A stretch of 64,000 nt of DNA. Source: Neisseria sp. 83E34. GTDB taxonomy: Bacteria; Pseudomonadota; Gammaproteobacteria; Burkholderiales; Neisseriaceae. The translations under genes were made by a program, and so were the position numbers. The notes beneath the pieces are model-generated. The model was given only the letters and a program-made list of their open reading frames with translations. It was not told the DNA's origin and made no database searches. The stretch is taken from positions 310,001-374,000 of the forward strand of contig NZ_LGYH01000001.1 of assembly GCF_001308015.1 (NCBI RefSeq), in the 5' to 3' direction. Below, in pieces: positions 19,533-27,466 of the stretch (positions are counted from its first letter, which is position 1; each line of letters begins with the position of its first letter).

Positions 19533-19564
19533 AATGCCTGTCTGAAACTTTTCAGACAGGCATT
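19533..19564 (+). terminator. Paired DUS terminator before rnc
   Basis: aatgcctgtctgaaa pairs with tttcagacaggcatt; an extra reverse DUS stands at 19502-19512. It lies 67 bp past the DUF1289 stop and 26 bp before rnc. Confidence 0.65.
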
Positions 19565-19590
19565 TCTACCTGATAACCAAATAATACACA

Positions 19591-20310
19591 ATGAAACTCG
19601 ACCGATTTAAAACCGCTGCGCTCGACCATATCGAACGCGGCTTGGGCTACACTTTCCGCGACCGCACCCTGCTTGCGCGTGCGCTCACCCACCGCAGCTA
19701 TTCCGCCAACAATAACGAGCGGTTTGAATTTGTGGGCGACGCGATTCTCAACTACACCGTTGCCAAAATGCTTTACGACGTGTTTGCCAAGCTTTCCGAA
19801 GGCGAGCTTTCACGTTTGCGCGCCAATTTGGTGAATCAGGATGTGCTGGCCGAAATAGCAGTTGGGCTGAAAGTGGGCGACGGGCTGTTTCTCGGGCCGG
19901 GCGAATTGAAGAGCGGCGGTTTCAACCGCCCGTCTATTTTGGCAGACGCGATGGAGGCCATGTTTGCCGCCATCAGCTTTGATGCGGATTTCCATACCGC
20001 CGAGCAAACCGTGCGCCGCCTGTTTGCCGAAAAAATACGCACGATTGACTTTAAAAACCAGGGTAAAGACCCGAAAACTTTGTTGCAGGAAGCTTTGCAG
20101 GCGCGGCGTTTGGCTTTGCCGAAATACCGCATAGAAGCGCAAACCGGCGAGGGAAGCGATGCCGTTTTCGATGTCGCCTGCGATTTGGGGGAGCTGGGCT
20201 TTATTTCCTATGCACAAGCTTCCAGCCGCCGGGCCGCCGAGCAGGCCGCCGCCAAAGAGGCTTTCGGCTGGCTTGAGCAGCAACATCCTTTGAAAACCAA
20301 ATCCAAGTAA
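19591..20310 (+). CDS. rnc: Ribonuclease III
   Basis: Double-strand-specific endoribonuclease of 239 aa that processes rRNA precursors and structured mRNAs. The catalytic signature NERFEFVGDAILNY (residues 42-55) holds the acidic residues; the usual LEFLGDS reads FEFVGDA here. A second acidic site is DAMEAMFAA near residue 114. The dsRNA-binding domain spans about 155-230, ending SSRRAAEQAAAKEAF. It is followed closely by era, the conserved rnc-era order. Confidence 0.95.
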   Translation: MKLDRFKTAALDHIERGLGYTFRDRTLLARALTHRSYSANNNERFEFVGDAILNYTVAKMLYDVFAKLSEGELSRLRANLVNQDVLAEIAVGLKVGDGLFLGPGELKSGGFNRPSILADAMEAMFAAISFDADFHTAEQTVRRLFAEKIRTIDFKNQGKDPKTLLQEALQARRLALPKYRIEAQTGEGSDAVFDVACDLGELGFISYAQASSRRAAEQAAAKEAFGWLEQQHPLKTKSK

Positions 20311-20316
20311 TGAAAC

Positions 20317-20349
20317 AATGCCTGTCTGAAAAGTTTTCAGACAGGCATT
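20317..20349 (+). terminator. Paired DUS between rnc and era
   Basis: aatgcctgtctgaaaa pairs with ttttcagacaggcatt in the 55-bp rnc-era gap. If it terminates, it would reduce rnc-era cotranscription. Confidence 0.55.
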
Positions 20350-20365
20350 CAAGAAAGCCAAATTA

Positions 20366-21301
20366 ATGAATAAGACGATGAATATTGAAGAATTTCTCGC
20401 CGAGTCGCCGGAAAAGCAAGGCTACCGCTGCGGGTTTATCGCCATTGTGGGCCGCCCGAATGTGGGCAAGTCCACTTTGATGAACCATTTAATCGGCCAG
20501 AAAGTGAGCATTACCAGCAAAAAAGCGCAAACCACGCGCCATAAAGTGACCGGTATTTATACCGACGATACGGCGCAGTTTATTTTTGTGGACACGCCCG
20601 GTTTCCAAACCGAGCACCGCAATGCGCTCAACGAACGCTTGAATCTGAACGTAACCGAGACCATGGGCGGTGTGGACGCAGTCGTGTTTGTGATTGAAGC
20701 CATGCGCTTTACCGAAGCCGACCGCAGAGTCGTGCGCCTGTTGCCCAAGCATATTCCGGTGCTTTTGGTAGTAAACAAAATCGACCAAGCCAAAGCGCAA
20801 AACAAAGCCGCGCTGGATGAATTCATCACCCAAGTGCGTGCCGAATTTGAATTTGCGGGTGTGGAAGTGGTGAGCGCGAAACACGGGCTGGGTATTGCCA
20901 ATCTTTTGCACGCACTCAAGCCCTTTTTGCCGGAAAGTGCGCCGCTTTACCCGGAAGACATGGTTACCGATAAATCCAGCCGTTTTCTGGCCACGGAAAT
21001 CGTGCGCGAAAAATTGTTCCGTTATTTGGGCGAAGAGCTGCCTTATGCCATGAATGTGGAGATGGAGCAGTTTAAAGAAGAAGACGGAATGTACCGCATC
21101 TATATTGCCGTGTTGGTCGAGCGGGAAAATCAGAAGCCGATTGTGATCGGCAAAGGCGGCGAGAAGCTGAAGAAAATTTCCACCGAAGCGCGTTTGGATA
21201 TGGAAAAGCTGTTTGACTGCAAAGTGTTTCTGAAAGTGTGGGTGAAAGTGAAGTCCGGCTGGGCGGACGACGTACGCTTTTTGCGCGAGCTGGGTTTGTA
21301 A
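20366..21301 (+). CDS. era: GTPase Era
   Basis: Essential GTPase of 311 aa that binds 16S rRNA during 30S maturation. G1 is GRPNVGKST (residues about 29-37), G3 DTPGF, G4 NKID. The C-terminal KH domain contains VIGKGGEKLKKIS and the terminal block FLKVWVKVKSGWADD. An alternative start at the second Met (MNIEEF, 20378) is possible. The next gene starts 10 bp later. Confidence 0.95.
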   Translation: MNKTMNIEEFLAESPEKQGYRCGFIAIVGRPNVGKSTLMNHLIGQKVSITSKKAQTTRHKVTGIYTDDTAQFIFVDTPGFQTEHRNALNERLNLNVTETMGGVDAVVFVIEAMRFTEADRRVVRLLPKHIPVLLVVNKIDQAKAQNKAALDEFITQVRAEFEFAGVEVVSAKHGLGIANLLHALKPFLPESAPLYPEDMVTDKSSRFLATEIVREKLFRYLGEELPYAMNVEMEQFKEEDGMYRIYIAVLVERENQKPIVIGKGGEKLKKISTEARLDMEKLFDCKVFLKVWVKVKSGWADDVRFLRELGL

Positions 21302-21310
21302 GGCTTTATC

Positions 21311-21880
21311 ATGCATTTATCGCCGGTATTGCAGTTTGCCCACGCGCTGATCAATGCCTGTCTGAAAAGCGGCGATTGCGCTTTAGACGGCACCGCAGGC
21401 AACGGGCACGATACTTTATGCCTGGCGCGCTGTGTGGGCAAAACAGGCAAAGTGTGGGCGTTTGACGTGCAGCCGCAGGCCTTGGCCAACACCGCCACGC
21501 GTTTGGAAGAAGCGGGTGAACGCAGCCAAGTGGAATTGGTTCAGACAGGCCATGAAAAGCTGGCAGATTATGTAAACCGGCCCATATCGGCCGCCGTGTT
21601 TAATTTCGGCTGGCTGCCCGGCGGCGATAAACGCTGTACCACGCAGGCTCATACCAGCATTCGGGCTTTGGCGGCCGCGCTGGCGCTTTTGAAACCGGGC
21701 GGGCTTTTGCTGGCCGTGCTCTATCCCGGGCATGAGGCGGGTAGGGAAGAGGCGGATGCGGTGGAACAATGGGCGGCCGCCTTGCCGCAAAACGAATGCT
21801 CGGTTTTGAAATACGGATTCGTCAACCAGATAAACCGGCCGCCTTATTTGTTGGCGGTGGAAAAAAGAGCGCATCATTGA
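21311..21880 (+). CDS. Class I SAM-dependent methyltransferase (YtqB/rRNA methylase-like)
   Basis: A 189-aa cytoplasmic methyltransferase. Motif I is LDGTAGNGHDTLCLA (residues about 27-41), followed by VWAFDVQPQALANT for the acidic ribose-binding residue and FNFGWLPGGDKRCTTQ, typical of the YtqB family (putative rRNA methylase domain). The substrate is unknown. Two reverse or forward DUS lie inside the reading frame (21356-21367 and 21540-21550). It is tightly spaced after era. Confidence 0.85.
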   Translation: MHLSPVLQFAHALINACLKSGDCALDGTAGNGHDTLCLARCVGKTGKVWAFDVQPQALANTATRLEEAGERSQVELVQTGHEKLADYVNRPISAAVFNFGWLPGGDKRCTTQAHTSIRALAAALALLKPGGLLLAVLYPGHEAGREEADAVEQWAAALPQNECSVLKYGFVNQINRPPYLLAVEKRAHH

Positions 21881-21952
21881 GTTGGTTTCAAACAGCGCCG
21901 CGTGCTCTTGGGTTACAATAATGCCTGTCTGAAAAAACCAAAAAACCGGATT

Positions 21953-22324
21953 ATGCCTTTTCTTGCTATCAAACATGCGCATGTTACCTTTGTGGTGATT
22001 ACCATCATTTTATTTAACCTGCGCTATTTTTTACGCGTTGCGAAGCCCAACCGGCCGTTGCCTACCGTGTTGAAAATCGTGCCGCATATTAATGATACTT
22101 TATTGCTGATTACCGGCTTGTGGGCGATGAGCGTGGCCAAATGGGTGCCGTTCGGCAATGCTCATTGGCTGGGTGTGAAGCTGGTGTTGCTGGTGGTGTA
22201 TATTATTGTCGGCTCCATTACCATGCGCGCCGTACCGCGTTCGCTGAAGTCTTCAATCGGCTACCTTGCCGGCTTGGCCTGTATCGCGGCTATTGTGTAT
22301 TTGGCGTATGTCAAACCGTTTTGA
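21953..22324 (+). CDS. SirB family membrane protein
   Basis: A 123-aa inner-membrane protein of the SirB2 family (named for Salmonella invasion-gene regulation; molecular role unknown). Four hydrophobic segments lie at roughly residues 8-28, 45-62, 72-90 and 98-118. I place the start at ATG 21953 rather than further upstream because a DUS at 21921-21932 occupies that stretch. gshB begins 13 bp after the stop. Confidence 0.82.
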   Translation: MPFLAIKHAHVTFVVITIILFNLRYFLRVAKPNRPLPTVLKIVPHINDTLLLITGLWAMSVAKWVPFGNAHWLGVKLVLLVVYIIVGSITMRAVPRSLKSSIGYLAGLACIAAIVYLAYVKPF

Positions 22325-22337
22325 ATCAGGAATTTAA

Positions 22338-23294
22338 ATGAATATTTTATTTATCGCCGACCCGATGGGCGGCTTTAAAACCTATAAAGACACCACTTAC
22401 GCCATGATGCGCGAAGCCGCTGCTCGCGGCCACAAGCTTTTCCATACATTGGCTTCAGACCTTTCGGTGAAAAACGGTAAAGTGTATGCCAATGCCGCGC
22501 CGTTTGAATTTGTCGGCGCAAAAGATGATTACGACCGCAACTGGTTTGCCGCCGGTGCAGCCGAACCGGCAGCCTTAACCGGTTTCGATGCTGTTATTAT
22601 GCGTACCGACCCGCCTTTTGATACGCAATATCTTTATTCCACGCAATTGCTCACGTTGGCCGAAACGAAAGGTGCAAAAGTGTTCAACAGCGGGCAATCT
22701 ATGCGAGATTTCAACGAAAAGCTGGCGATTCTGAATTTCAGCCGGTTTATCTCGCCCACATTGGTTACCACTCGCGCAAACGATGTGCGCGCATTTTTGG
22801 CCGAACACGGCGACATTATCGTAAAACCGCTCGACGGCATGGGCGGCATGGGCATTTTCAGGCTCACGCAGCAGGACTTAAATATCGGCAGCATTTTGGA
22901 AACCTTGATGCAGATGGAAACGCGCACCATCATGGCGCAACGCTATATTCCCGAAATCGTGCAGGGCGACAAGCGCGTGCTGGTGATTAACGGTGAAGTA
23001 GTGCCTTTCGCTCTGGCGCGCATTCCGCAACAAGGCGAAACGCGCGGCAACCTCGCTGCAGGCGGGCGCGGCGTAGTGCAGGAATTGCGTGCGCGCGATC
23101 GTGAAATCGCCGAAGCGCTTGCGCCCGAATTGAAACGCAGAGGCATTATGCTGGCCGGTTTGGATGTTATCGGCGACTATCTCACCGAGGTAAACGTGAC
23201 CAGCCCGACCGGCTTTCAGGAAATCATGAAGCAGAAAAACTGGGACGTTGCCGCCGCATTCATCAATGCGGTCGAATCGCAAGCGGCGCGTTGA
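22338..23294 (+). CDS. gshB: Glutathione synthase
   Basis: ATP-grasp enzyme of 318 aa joining gamma-glutamylcysteine and glycine. It starts MNILFIADPMGGFKTYKDTT; KPLDGMGGMGIFR is the glycine-rich ATP-grasp loop, and the C-terminal LDVIGDYLTEVNVTSPTGFQEI contains the Mg-binding Glu and Asn. gshA is not in the window. It ends just before a DUS pair. Confidence 0.95.
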   Translation: MNILFIADPMGGFKTYKDTTYAMMREAAARGHKLFHTLASDLSVKNGKVYANAAPFEFVGAKDDYDRNWFAAGAAEPAALTGFDAVIMRTDPPFDTQYLYSTQLLTLAETKGAKVFNSGQSMRDFNEKLAILNFSRFISPTLVTTRANDVRAFLAEHGDIIVKPLDGMGGMGIFRLTQQDLNIGSILETLMQMETRTIMAQRYIPEIVQGDKRVLVINGEVVPFALARIPQQGETRGNLAAGGRGVVQELRARDREIAEALAPELKRRGIMLAGLDVIGDYLTEVNVTSPTGFQEIMKQKNWDVAAAFINAVESQAAR

Positions 23295-23300
23295 ACCGAT

Positions 23301-23336
23301 ATGTCTGTCTGAAAAAGCAGGCTTTCAGACAGGCAT
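23301..23336 (+). terminator. DUS hairpin after gshB
   Basis: atgtctgtctgaaa pairs with tttcagacaggcat; the forward copy has one changed base (T for C). It lies 7 bp past gshB. Confidence 0.55.
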
Positions 23337-23360
23337 TGATTGATCAGGAAACGCAACACC

Positions 23361-23771
23361 ATGAAACCGCAAGAAAAACCATCTTATGCCGAAGAGGTCA
23401 AAGGTAAAACGGGCATCAAACGCATTATTAATGCCATGCGCTATTCCGCCGAAGGTTTTGCAGCCGCTATGAGCGAGCAGGGCTTTAGGCAATTGGTTTA
23501 TCTGAATACCGCGCTTACCGCCTTGAACCTGTTTCTGCCTTTCGGCCCTGCCACACGCATGATGCTGTTTATGGCTTCATGCATCACATTGATAGTAGAA
23601 TTGTTCAACACCGGTTTGGAAGCTGCAGTCGACCACACTTCAATGGCGCGCCATCCTTTGGCCAAACGTGCGAAAGATGTGGGCTCCGCCGCGCAGAGCG
23701 TTGCTCTATTGTTGCTTGCAGTATTGTGGCTGATGGCTTTGTGGCGCGAATATGGTTTGAATCTATTTTGA
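23361..23771 (+). CDS. dgkA: Diacylglycerol kinase
   Basis: Small integral-membrane kinase (136 aa from ATG 23361) that recycles diacylglycerol to phosphatidic acid. Three membrane helices lie at about residues 38-55, 56-75 and 105-125. The active-site region reads LIVELFNTGLEAAVDH, followed by HPLAKRAKDVGSAAQ, the DgkA signature with Glu and Asp residues. A frame-extending TTG at 23340 lies inside the preceding DUS and is less likely as start. Confidence 0.92.
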   Translation: MKPQEKPSYAEEVKGKTGIKRIINAMRYSAEGFAAAMSEQGFRQLVYLNTALTALNLFLPFGPATRMMLFMASCITLIVELFNTGLEAAVDHTSMARHPLAKRAKDVGSAAQSVALLLLAVLWLMALWREYGLNLF

Positions 23772-23789
23772 AATATGAGGAGTGCAAAA

Positions 23790-24248
23790 ATGAAAAAAAC
23801 ATTGTTCGGTTTATTGGCTGCCGGTATGTGCCAAATGGTTTTGGCGGATGCCATCAAAATAGAGCAACCGTGGGCGCGGCCTACCGTGGAAGGTATGCGT
23901 AATGGTGGCGCGTTTATGGTGTTAGAAAACCAGAGCGGTAAAGACGATGTGTTGGTGGGCGCATCTACGCCTGTTGCCAAATATACGGAAGTTCACGAGC
24001 ATGTGCTTCAAGGCGATGTGATGCGTATGCGTGAAGTGAAAGGCGGATTGCCGCTCAAAGCCAATGAAAGCGTGGCTTTGAAACCAGGTGGCTACCACGT
24101 GATGCTGATGGGTTTGAAGCAGCCTTTGCAAAGCGGCAGCAAATTCCCGCTTACGCTGAAATTCAAACATGCCAAGCCGCAAACGGTGGAAGTGGAAGTG
24201 AGAAAAGCCGTGCATATGCCCGAGCATGGTCATCACCATAATCATTAA
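23790..24248 (+). CDS. Periplasmic copper chaperone PCu(A)C family
   Basis: A 152-aa exported copper chaperone, a family that delivers Cu(I) to the CuA or CuB sites of cytochrome oxidases. The signal peptide ends near VLA-DAIKIEQPW. The H(M)X10MX21HXM-type site appears as EVHEHVLQGDVMRMREV and later GGYHVMLMGL. The tail MPEHGHHHNH is His-rich and may bind more metal. ATG 23790 is preceded by TGAGGAG at 23775-23781; the upstream in-frame start is unlikely. Confidence 0.9.
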   Translation: MKKTLFGLLAAGMCQMVLADAIKIEQPWARPTVEGMRNGGAFMVLENQSGKDDVLVGASTPVAKYTEVHEHVLQGDVMRMREVKGGLPLKANESVALKPGGYHVMLMGLKQPLQSGSKFPLTLKFKHAKPQTVEVEVRKAVHMPEHGHHHNH

Positions 24249-24299
24249 TCTAGCTGTATAGCGATTGGTATTCCATTGACCTGATTATTTCGAGCACCC

Positions 24300-25148
24300 A
24301 TGCAGCCGATTGAATATTGCCAGCACAAAGCCGCCGAAAGCGGCTCCAGCTTTTTGGCCGGATTCCGCTTCCTGCCGCAAAACCAGCGCGATGCTATGAC
24401 CGTTTTATATGCTTTTTGCCGCGAAGTGGACGACGCAGTAGACGACTGCTCTGACCCGGGCGTGGCGCAAACCACGCTCAATTGGTGGCGCGGCGACTTG
24501 GCTGCCGTGTTTTCAGACAGGCTTCCCGAGCATCCGGTGAACCAGGCTTTGCAGGGCATTGTGCGCGAATTCGGCTTGCCGCATGAAGAGCTGGAAGAAA
24601 TCATCAACGGCATGCAGATGGATTTGGAACAATCGCGCTATGCCGATTTTGAATCGCTCAAGCTTTATTGCCATCGTGTGGCCGGCGTAGTGGGGCGGTT
24701 GATTGCCCGCATTTTGGGCTTTAGCAACCCGAAAACACTGGAATACGCCGATAAAACTGGCTTGGCGCTTCAATTGACCAATATTATCCGCGATGTGGGC
24801 GAAGATGCCCGCCGCCGCCGCATTTATCTGCCGGTAGACGAGTTGCAGCGCTTCAATGTGCCGGCGCATGCCATTATGCAGAGCCAAGATACGCCGGAGT
24901 TCAAGGCTTTGATGGCATTTCAGATTGAACGCGCCCGGCAGGCTTACCGCGAAGCAGTGGCAGCGCTGCCGCCCGAAGACAGAAAAAACCAAAAAGCCGG
25001 CTTGGTGATGGCGGCGATTTATTATGCGTTACTCAACGAAATCGAGCACGACGGCGCGCAAAACGTGTTGAAATACAAAATTGCCATTCCCGGCCCGCGC
25101 AAAAAACGCATTGCCTTGAAAACCTGGCTGTTCGGATTCAAACCATGA
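24300..25148 (+). CDS. hpnD: Presqualene diphosphate synthase HpnD
   Basis: Squalene/phytoene synthase-family enzyme of 282 aa; in the HpnCDE pathway HpnD condenses two farnesyl diphosphates to presqualene diphosphate. The two Asp-rich Mg-binding motifs are EVDDAVDD (about residues 45-52) and DVGEDARRRRIYLP (about 165-178). Its last 4 bp overlap hpnE (ATGA), indicating coupled translation. A reverse DUS sits inside the frame at 24511-24522. The third partner, hpnC, is 25 kb away. Confidence 0.92.
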   Translation: MQPIEYCQHKAAESGSSFLAGFRFLPQNQRDAMTVLYAFCREVDDAVDDCSDPGVAQTTLNWWRGDLAAVFSDRLPEHPVNQALQGIVREFGLPHEELEEIINGMQMDLEQSRYADFESLKLYCHRVAGVVGRLIARILGFSNPKTLEYADKTGLALQLTNIIRDVGEDARRRRIYLPVDELQRFNVPAHAIMQSQDTPEFKALMAFQIERARQAYREAVAALPPEDRKNQKAGLVMAAIYYALLNEIEHDGAQNVLKYKIAIPGPRKKRIALKTWLFGFKP

Positions 25149-26446
25149 AGATAAACCGCAAACCGAAAATCGCTGTGATCGGAGCAGGCTGGAGCGGATT
25201 GGCTGCCGCAGTCGGCCTTTGCCGCAAGGCAGACATAACCGTGTTTGAAGCCGGCAAGGCTGCAGGCGGCCGGGCACGTACGCTCAATGCCGACAAGGGC
25301 GGCTTCGCTTTTTTAGACAACGGCCAGCATATTCTGATCGGTGCGTATCACGGCGTGCGCACCTTACTGGAACACATCGACGTGAAGCCGGATAGCGTGT
25401 TCTTGCGTCAGCCGCTGCAATGGCATATGGCAGACGGCATGAAGTTTCAGACAGGCATTCTGCCCGCGCCGCTGCATATCCTAACCGCGGTATTGGGTGC
25501 GAAAGATATCGGGCTGGCCGATAAACTCGGTTTGCTTTGGCAAATGTCGGTGTTGCAGAAGCGGCAGCCAAGCGAGCCGGACGAAGCGGTTGCGCCGTGG
25601 TTGAGGGCGCAGCGTGCATCGCGCAGGCAACTGGCCGAATTTTGGACGCCTCTGGTGTTGGGCGCATTGAATACGCCGCCGGAACAAGCCAGCCTGAACA
25701 CGCTTTGCCATGTGTTGCGCGACGGCGTGTGGGCGGAAAAAAGCGCAGGCGATTTCTGGCTGCCCAAATGCAGCTTGGGCGAATTGCTGCCCGAACCTAC
25801 CGTTGCCTGTCTGAAAAAATACCATGCCCAAGTGCGCTTGGGCGAACGTGCTGCTGCTTTGGAATGCCTGCCTTATGATAAAGTCGGCGTGAACGGGCAG
25901 ACTTTTGATGCAGTGATTCCGGCTGTGGCGCCTTACCATATAGCCGCGCTGTTACCCGAAGATACGCCCGAGGCTTTCAGACAGGCATTGGATACTTACC
26001 GTTACCATGCGATTACCACGGTTTATCTGCGCTATCGGGAAGAAATCAATCTGCCCGCCGCGATGACCGGCTTGGCAGTTGGTACCGCCCAATGGCTGCT
26101 CGACCGCGGCCGCTTGGGCTTGGGCAAGCATGAAATAGCGGCTGTGATCAGCGTGTCGGAAACGCTGGGTTTGAGCAACGAAGCGCTGGCAACGCGCGTA
26201 CATGCAGATGTGGCACGCATTTGCCCGAATATCGGCCAACCGCTGGAATCACGCGTGATTACTGAAAAACGCGCCACTGTGGCTTCTACCGTTAACCGGG
26301 TGCGCCCTGATTGCGCATGGCTGCACCACAAAAATATTTATCCCGCAGGCGATTACCTGCACCCGCATTATCCCGCCACGCTCGAAGCCGCCGTGCAAAG
26401 CGGCCAGCAGGCAGCCGCGTTGGTGGCAAACCGGTTTAATCTTTAA
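25145..26446 (+). CDS. hpnE: Hydroxysqualene dehydroxylase HpnE
   Basis: FAD-dependent amine oxidase/phytoene desaturase-like protein of 433 aa that reduces hydroxysqualene to squalene. The FAD dinucleotide motif is IAVIGAGWSGLAAAVGL at the N-terminus, followed by VFEAGKAAGGRART. The C-terminal FAD block reads IYPAGDYLHPHYPATLEAAVQSGQQAA. It is translationally coupled to hpnD. At least three DUS copies occur within the coding sequence (near 25445, 25803, 25974), encoding FQTGI, CLK and FRQA peptides. Confidence 0.92.
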   Translation: MKINRKPKIAVIGAGWSGLAAAVGLCRKADITVFEAGKAAGGRARTLNADKGGFAFLDNGQHILIGAYHGVRTLLEHIDVKPDSVFLRQPLQWHMADGMKFQTGILPAPLHILTAVLGAKDIGLADKLGLLWQMSVLQKRQPSEPDEAVAPWLRAQRASRRQLAEFWTPLVLGALNTPPEQASLNTLCHVLRDGVWAEKSAGDFWLPKCSLGELLPEPTVACLKKYHAQVRLGERAAALECLPYDKVGVNGQTFDAVIPAVAPYHIAALLPEDTPEAFRQALDTYRYHAITTVYLRYREEINLPAAMTGLAVGTAQWLLDRGRLGLGKHEIAAVISVSETLGLSNEALATRVHADVARICPNIGQPLESRVITEKRATVASTVNRVRPDCAWLHHKNIYPAGDYLHPHYPATLEAAVQSGQQAAALVANRFNL

Positions 26447-26463
26447 AACAAAAGGAAATGGTT

Positions 26464-27186
26464 ATGGGCGATAAGCTTCAAAATAGAAATATTCTGATTA
26501 CCGGCGCATCACAAGGCATCGGCGCGCAAGTAGCCAAAGCATTTGCAGCCGAAGGTGCAACCGTGATTCTGGTGGCGCGTCATCAGAAAAAAATGGAAAA
26601 AGTGTATGACGAAATCGTAGCCGCCGGACATAACGAACCTTATGCCGTTTGCTTCGATTTGATGGTAGCGGAAGAGAAAGAATTTGATAATTTGGCCAAA
26701 ACCATTGCCGATGCTACAGGCAACAAGCTCGACGGCATCGTGCACTGCGCCAGCTATTTTTATGCACTCTCTCCGCTGGACTTCCAAACCGTAGCGGAAT
26801 GGGTAAACCAATACCGCATCAATACCGTAGCGCCTATGGGGCTGACCCGTGCGTTTTTGCCGCTGCTGAAAGAATCGCCCGATGCTTCCGTGATTTTCGT
26901 GGGCGAAAGCCATGGCGAGAAACCGCAAGCCTATTGGGGCGGCTTCGGCGCATCCAAAGCCGCGCTCAACTATTTATGCAAAGTGGCTGCCGACGAGTGG
27001 GAGCGTTTTGAGAACTTGCGCGCCAACGTGTTGGTGCCGGGCGCAGTCAATTCCCCGCAGCGCATCAAAACCCATCCGGGCGAAGCGGCCGTAGAACGCA
27101 AAGAAATCGGCGACATCATGCCCGATTTCGTGTATTGGGCAAGCGGGGAAAGCAGAGGGCGGACGGGAGAAATCGTATATCTGTAA
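26464..27186 (+). CDS. YciK-like short-chain dehydrogenase/reductase
   Basis: An SDR oxidoreductase of about 240 aa. The cofactor loop is TGASQGIGAQVAKAF, with NTVAPMGLTRAFLPLL and YWGGFGASKAALNYL; Tyr and Lys of the YxxxK catalytic pair are displaced in the usual YciK manner. It resembles E. coli YciK, substrate unknown. ATG 26464 has better spacing from AAAGGA (26450-26455) than ATG 26458. It starts 17 bp after hpnE and may be in the same operon. Confidence 0.85.
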   Translation: MGDKLQNRNILITGASQGIGAQVAKAFAAEGATVILVARHQKKMEKVYDEIVAAGHNEPYAVCFDLMVAEEKEFDNLAKTIADATGNKLDGIVHCASYFYALSPLDFQTVAEWVNQYRINTVAPMGLTRAFLPLLKESPDASVIFVGESHGEKPQAYWGGFGASKAALNYLCKVAADEWERFENLRANVLVPGAVNSPQRIKTHPGEAAVERKEIGDIMPDFVYWASGESRGRTGEIVYL

Positions 27187-27199
27187 TGCCTGCATTAAA

Positions 27200-27234
27200 A
27201 AATGCCTGTCTGAAAAGTTTTCAGACAGGCATTT
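27200..27234 (+). terminator. Paired DUS terminator after the SDR gene
   Basis: aaatgcctgtctgaaaa pairs with ttttcagacaggcattt, 14 bp past the stop. It ends the hpnD-hpnE-SDR unit. Confidence 0.75.
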
Positions 27235-27248
27235 ACTTTTGTAACGAC

Positions 27249-27288
27249 TTATGTAAGTGGATTAACTATAGTCAATCCACTTACATAA
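27249..27288. repeat. Two abutting repeat ends forming a 15-bp inverted repeat
   Basis: ttatgtaagtggatt (27249-27263) is the exact complement of aatccacttacataa (27274-27288), separated by aactatagtc. The right half is the left end of repeat copy R3; the left half looks like a solitary right end of another copy. Confidence 0.7.
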
Positions 27289-27405
27289 TAACGATACCGT
27301 CATACTCGGGCTTGACCCGAGTATTTCCTAAATTTACCGAAACTCAAGATACTCGGGTCAAACTCAAATATGACGAGTGTGTTATTTTTAAGTTGATTCA
27401 CTATA
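27267..27405. repeat. MITE-like palindromic repeat (copy R3)
   Basis: 139 bp from TATAGTCAATCCACTTA to AAGTTGATTCACTATA. The inner half-palindromes are cgtcatactcgggcttgacc and actcgggtcaaactcaaata, the second slightly decayed. It lies between the SDR gene and the purL 3' end, with no gene disrupted. Confidence 0.75.
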
Positions 27406-27466
27406 TAACAAGTGTACGGTTTTTTATCGGCAAAGGGCAGCCTGTTAAAGTCGCCCCTTAATTGTT

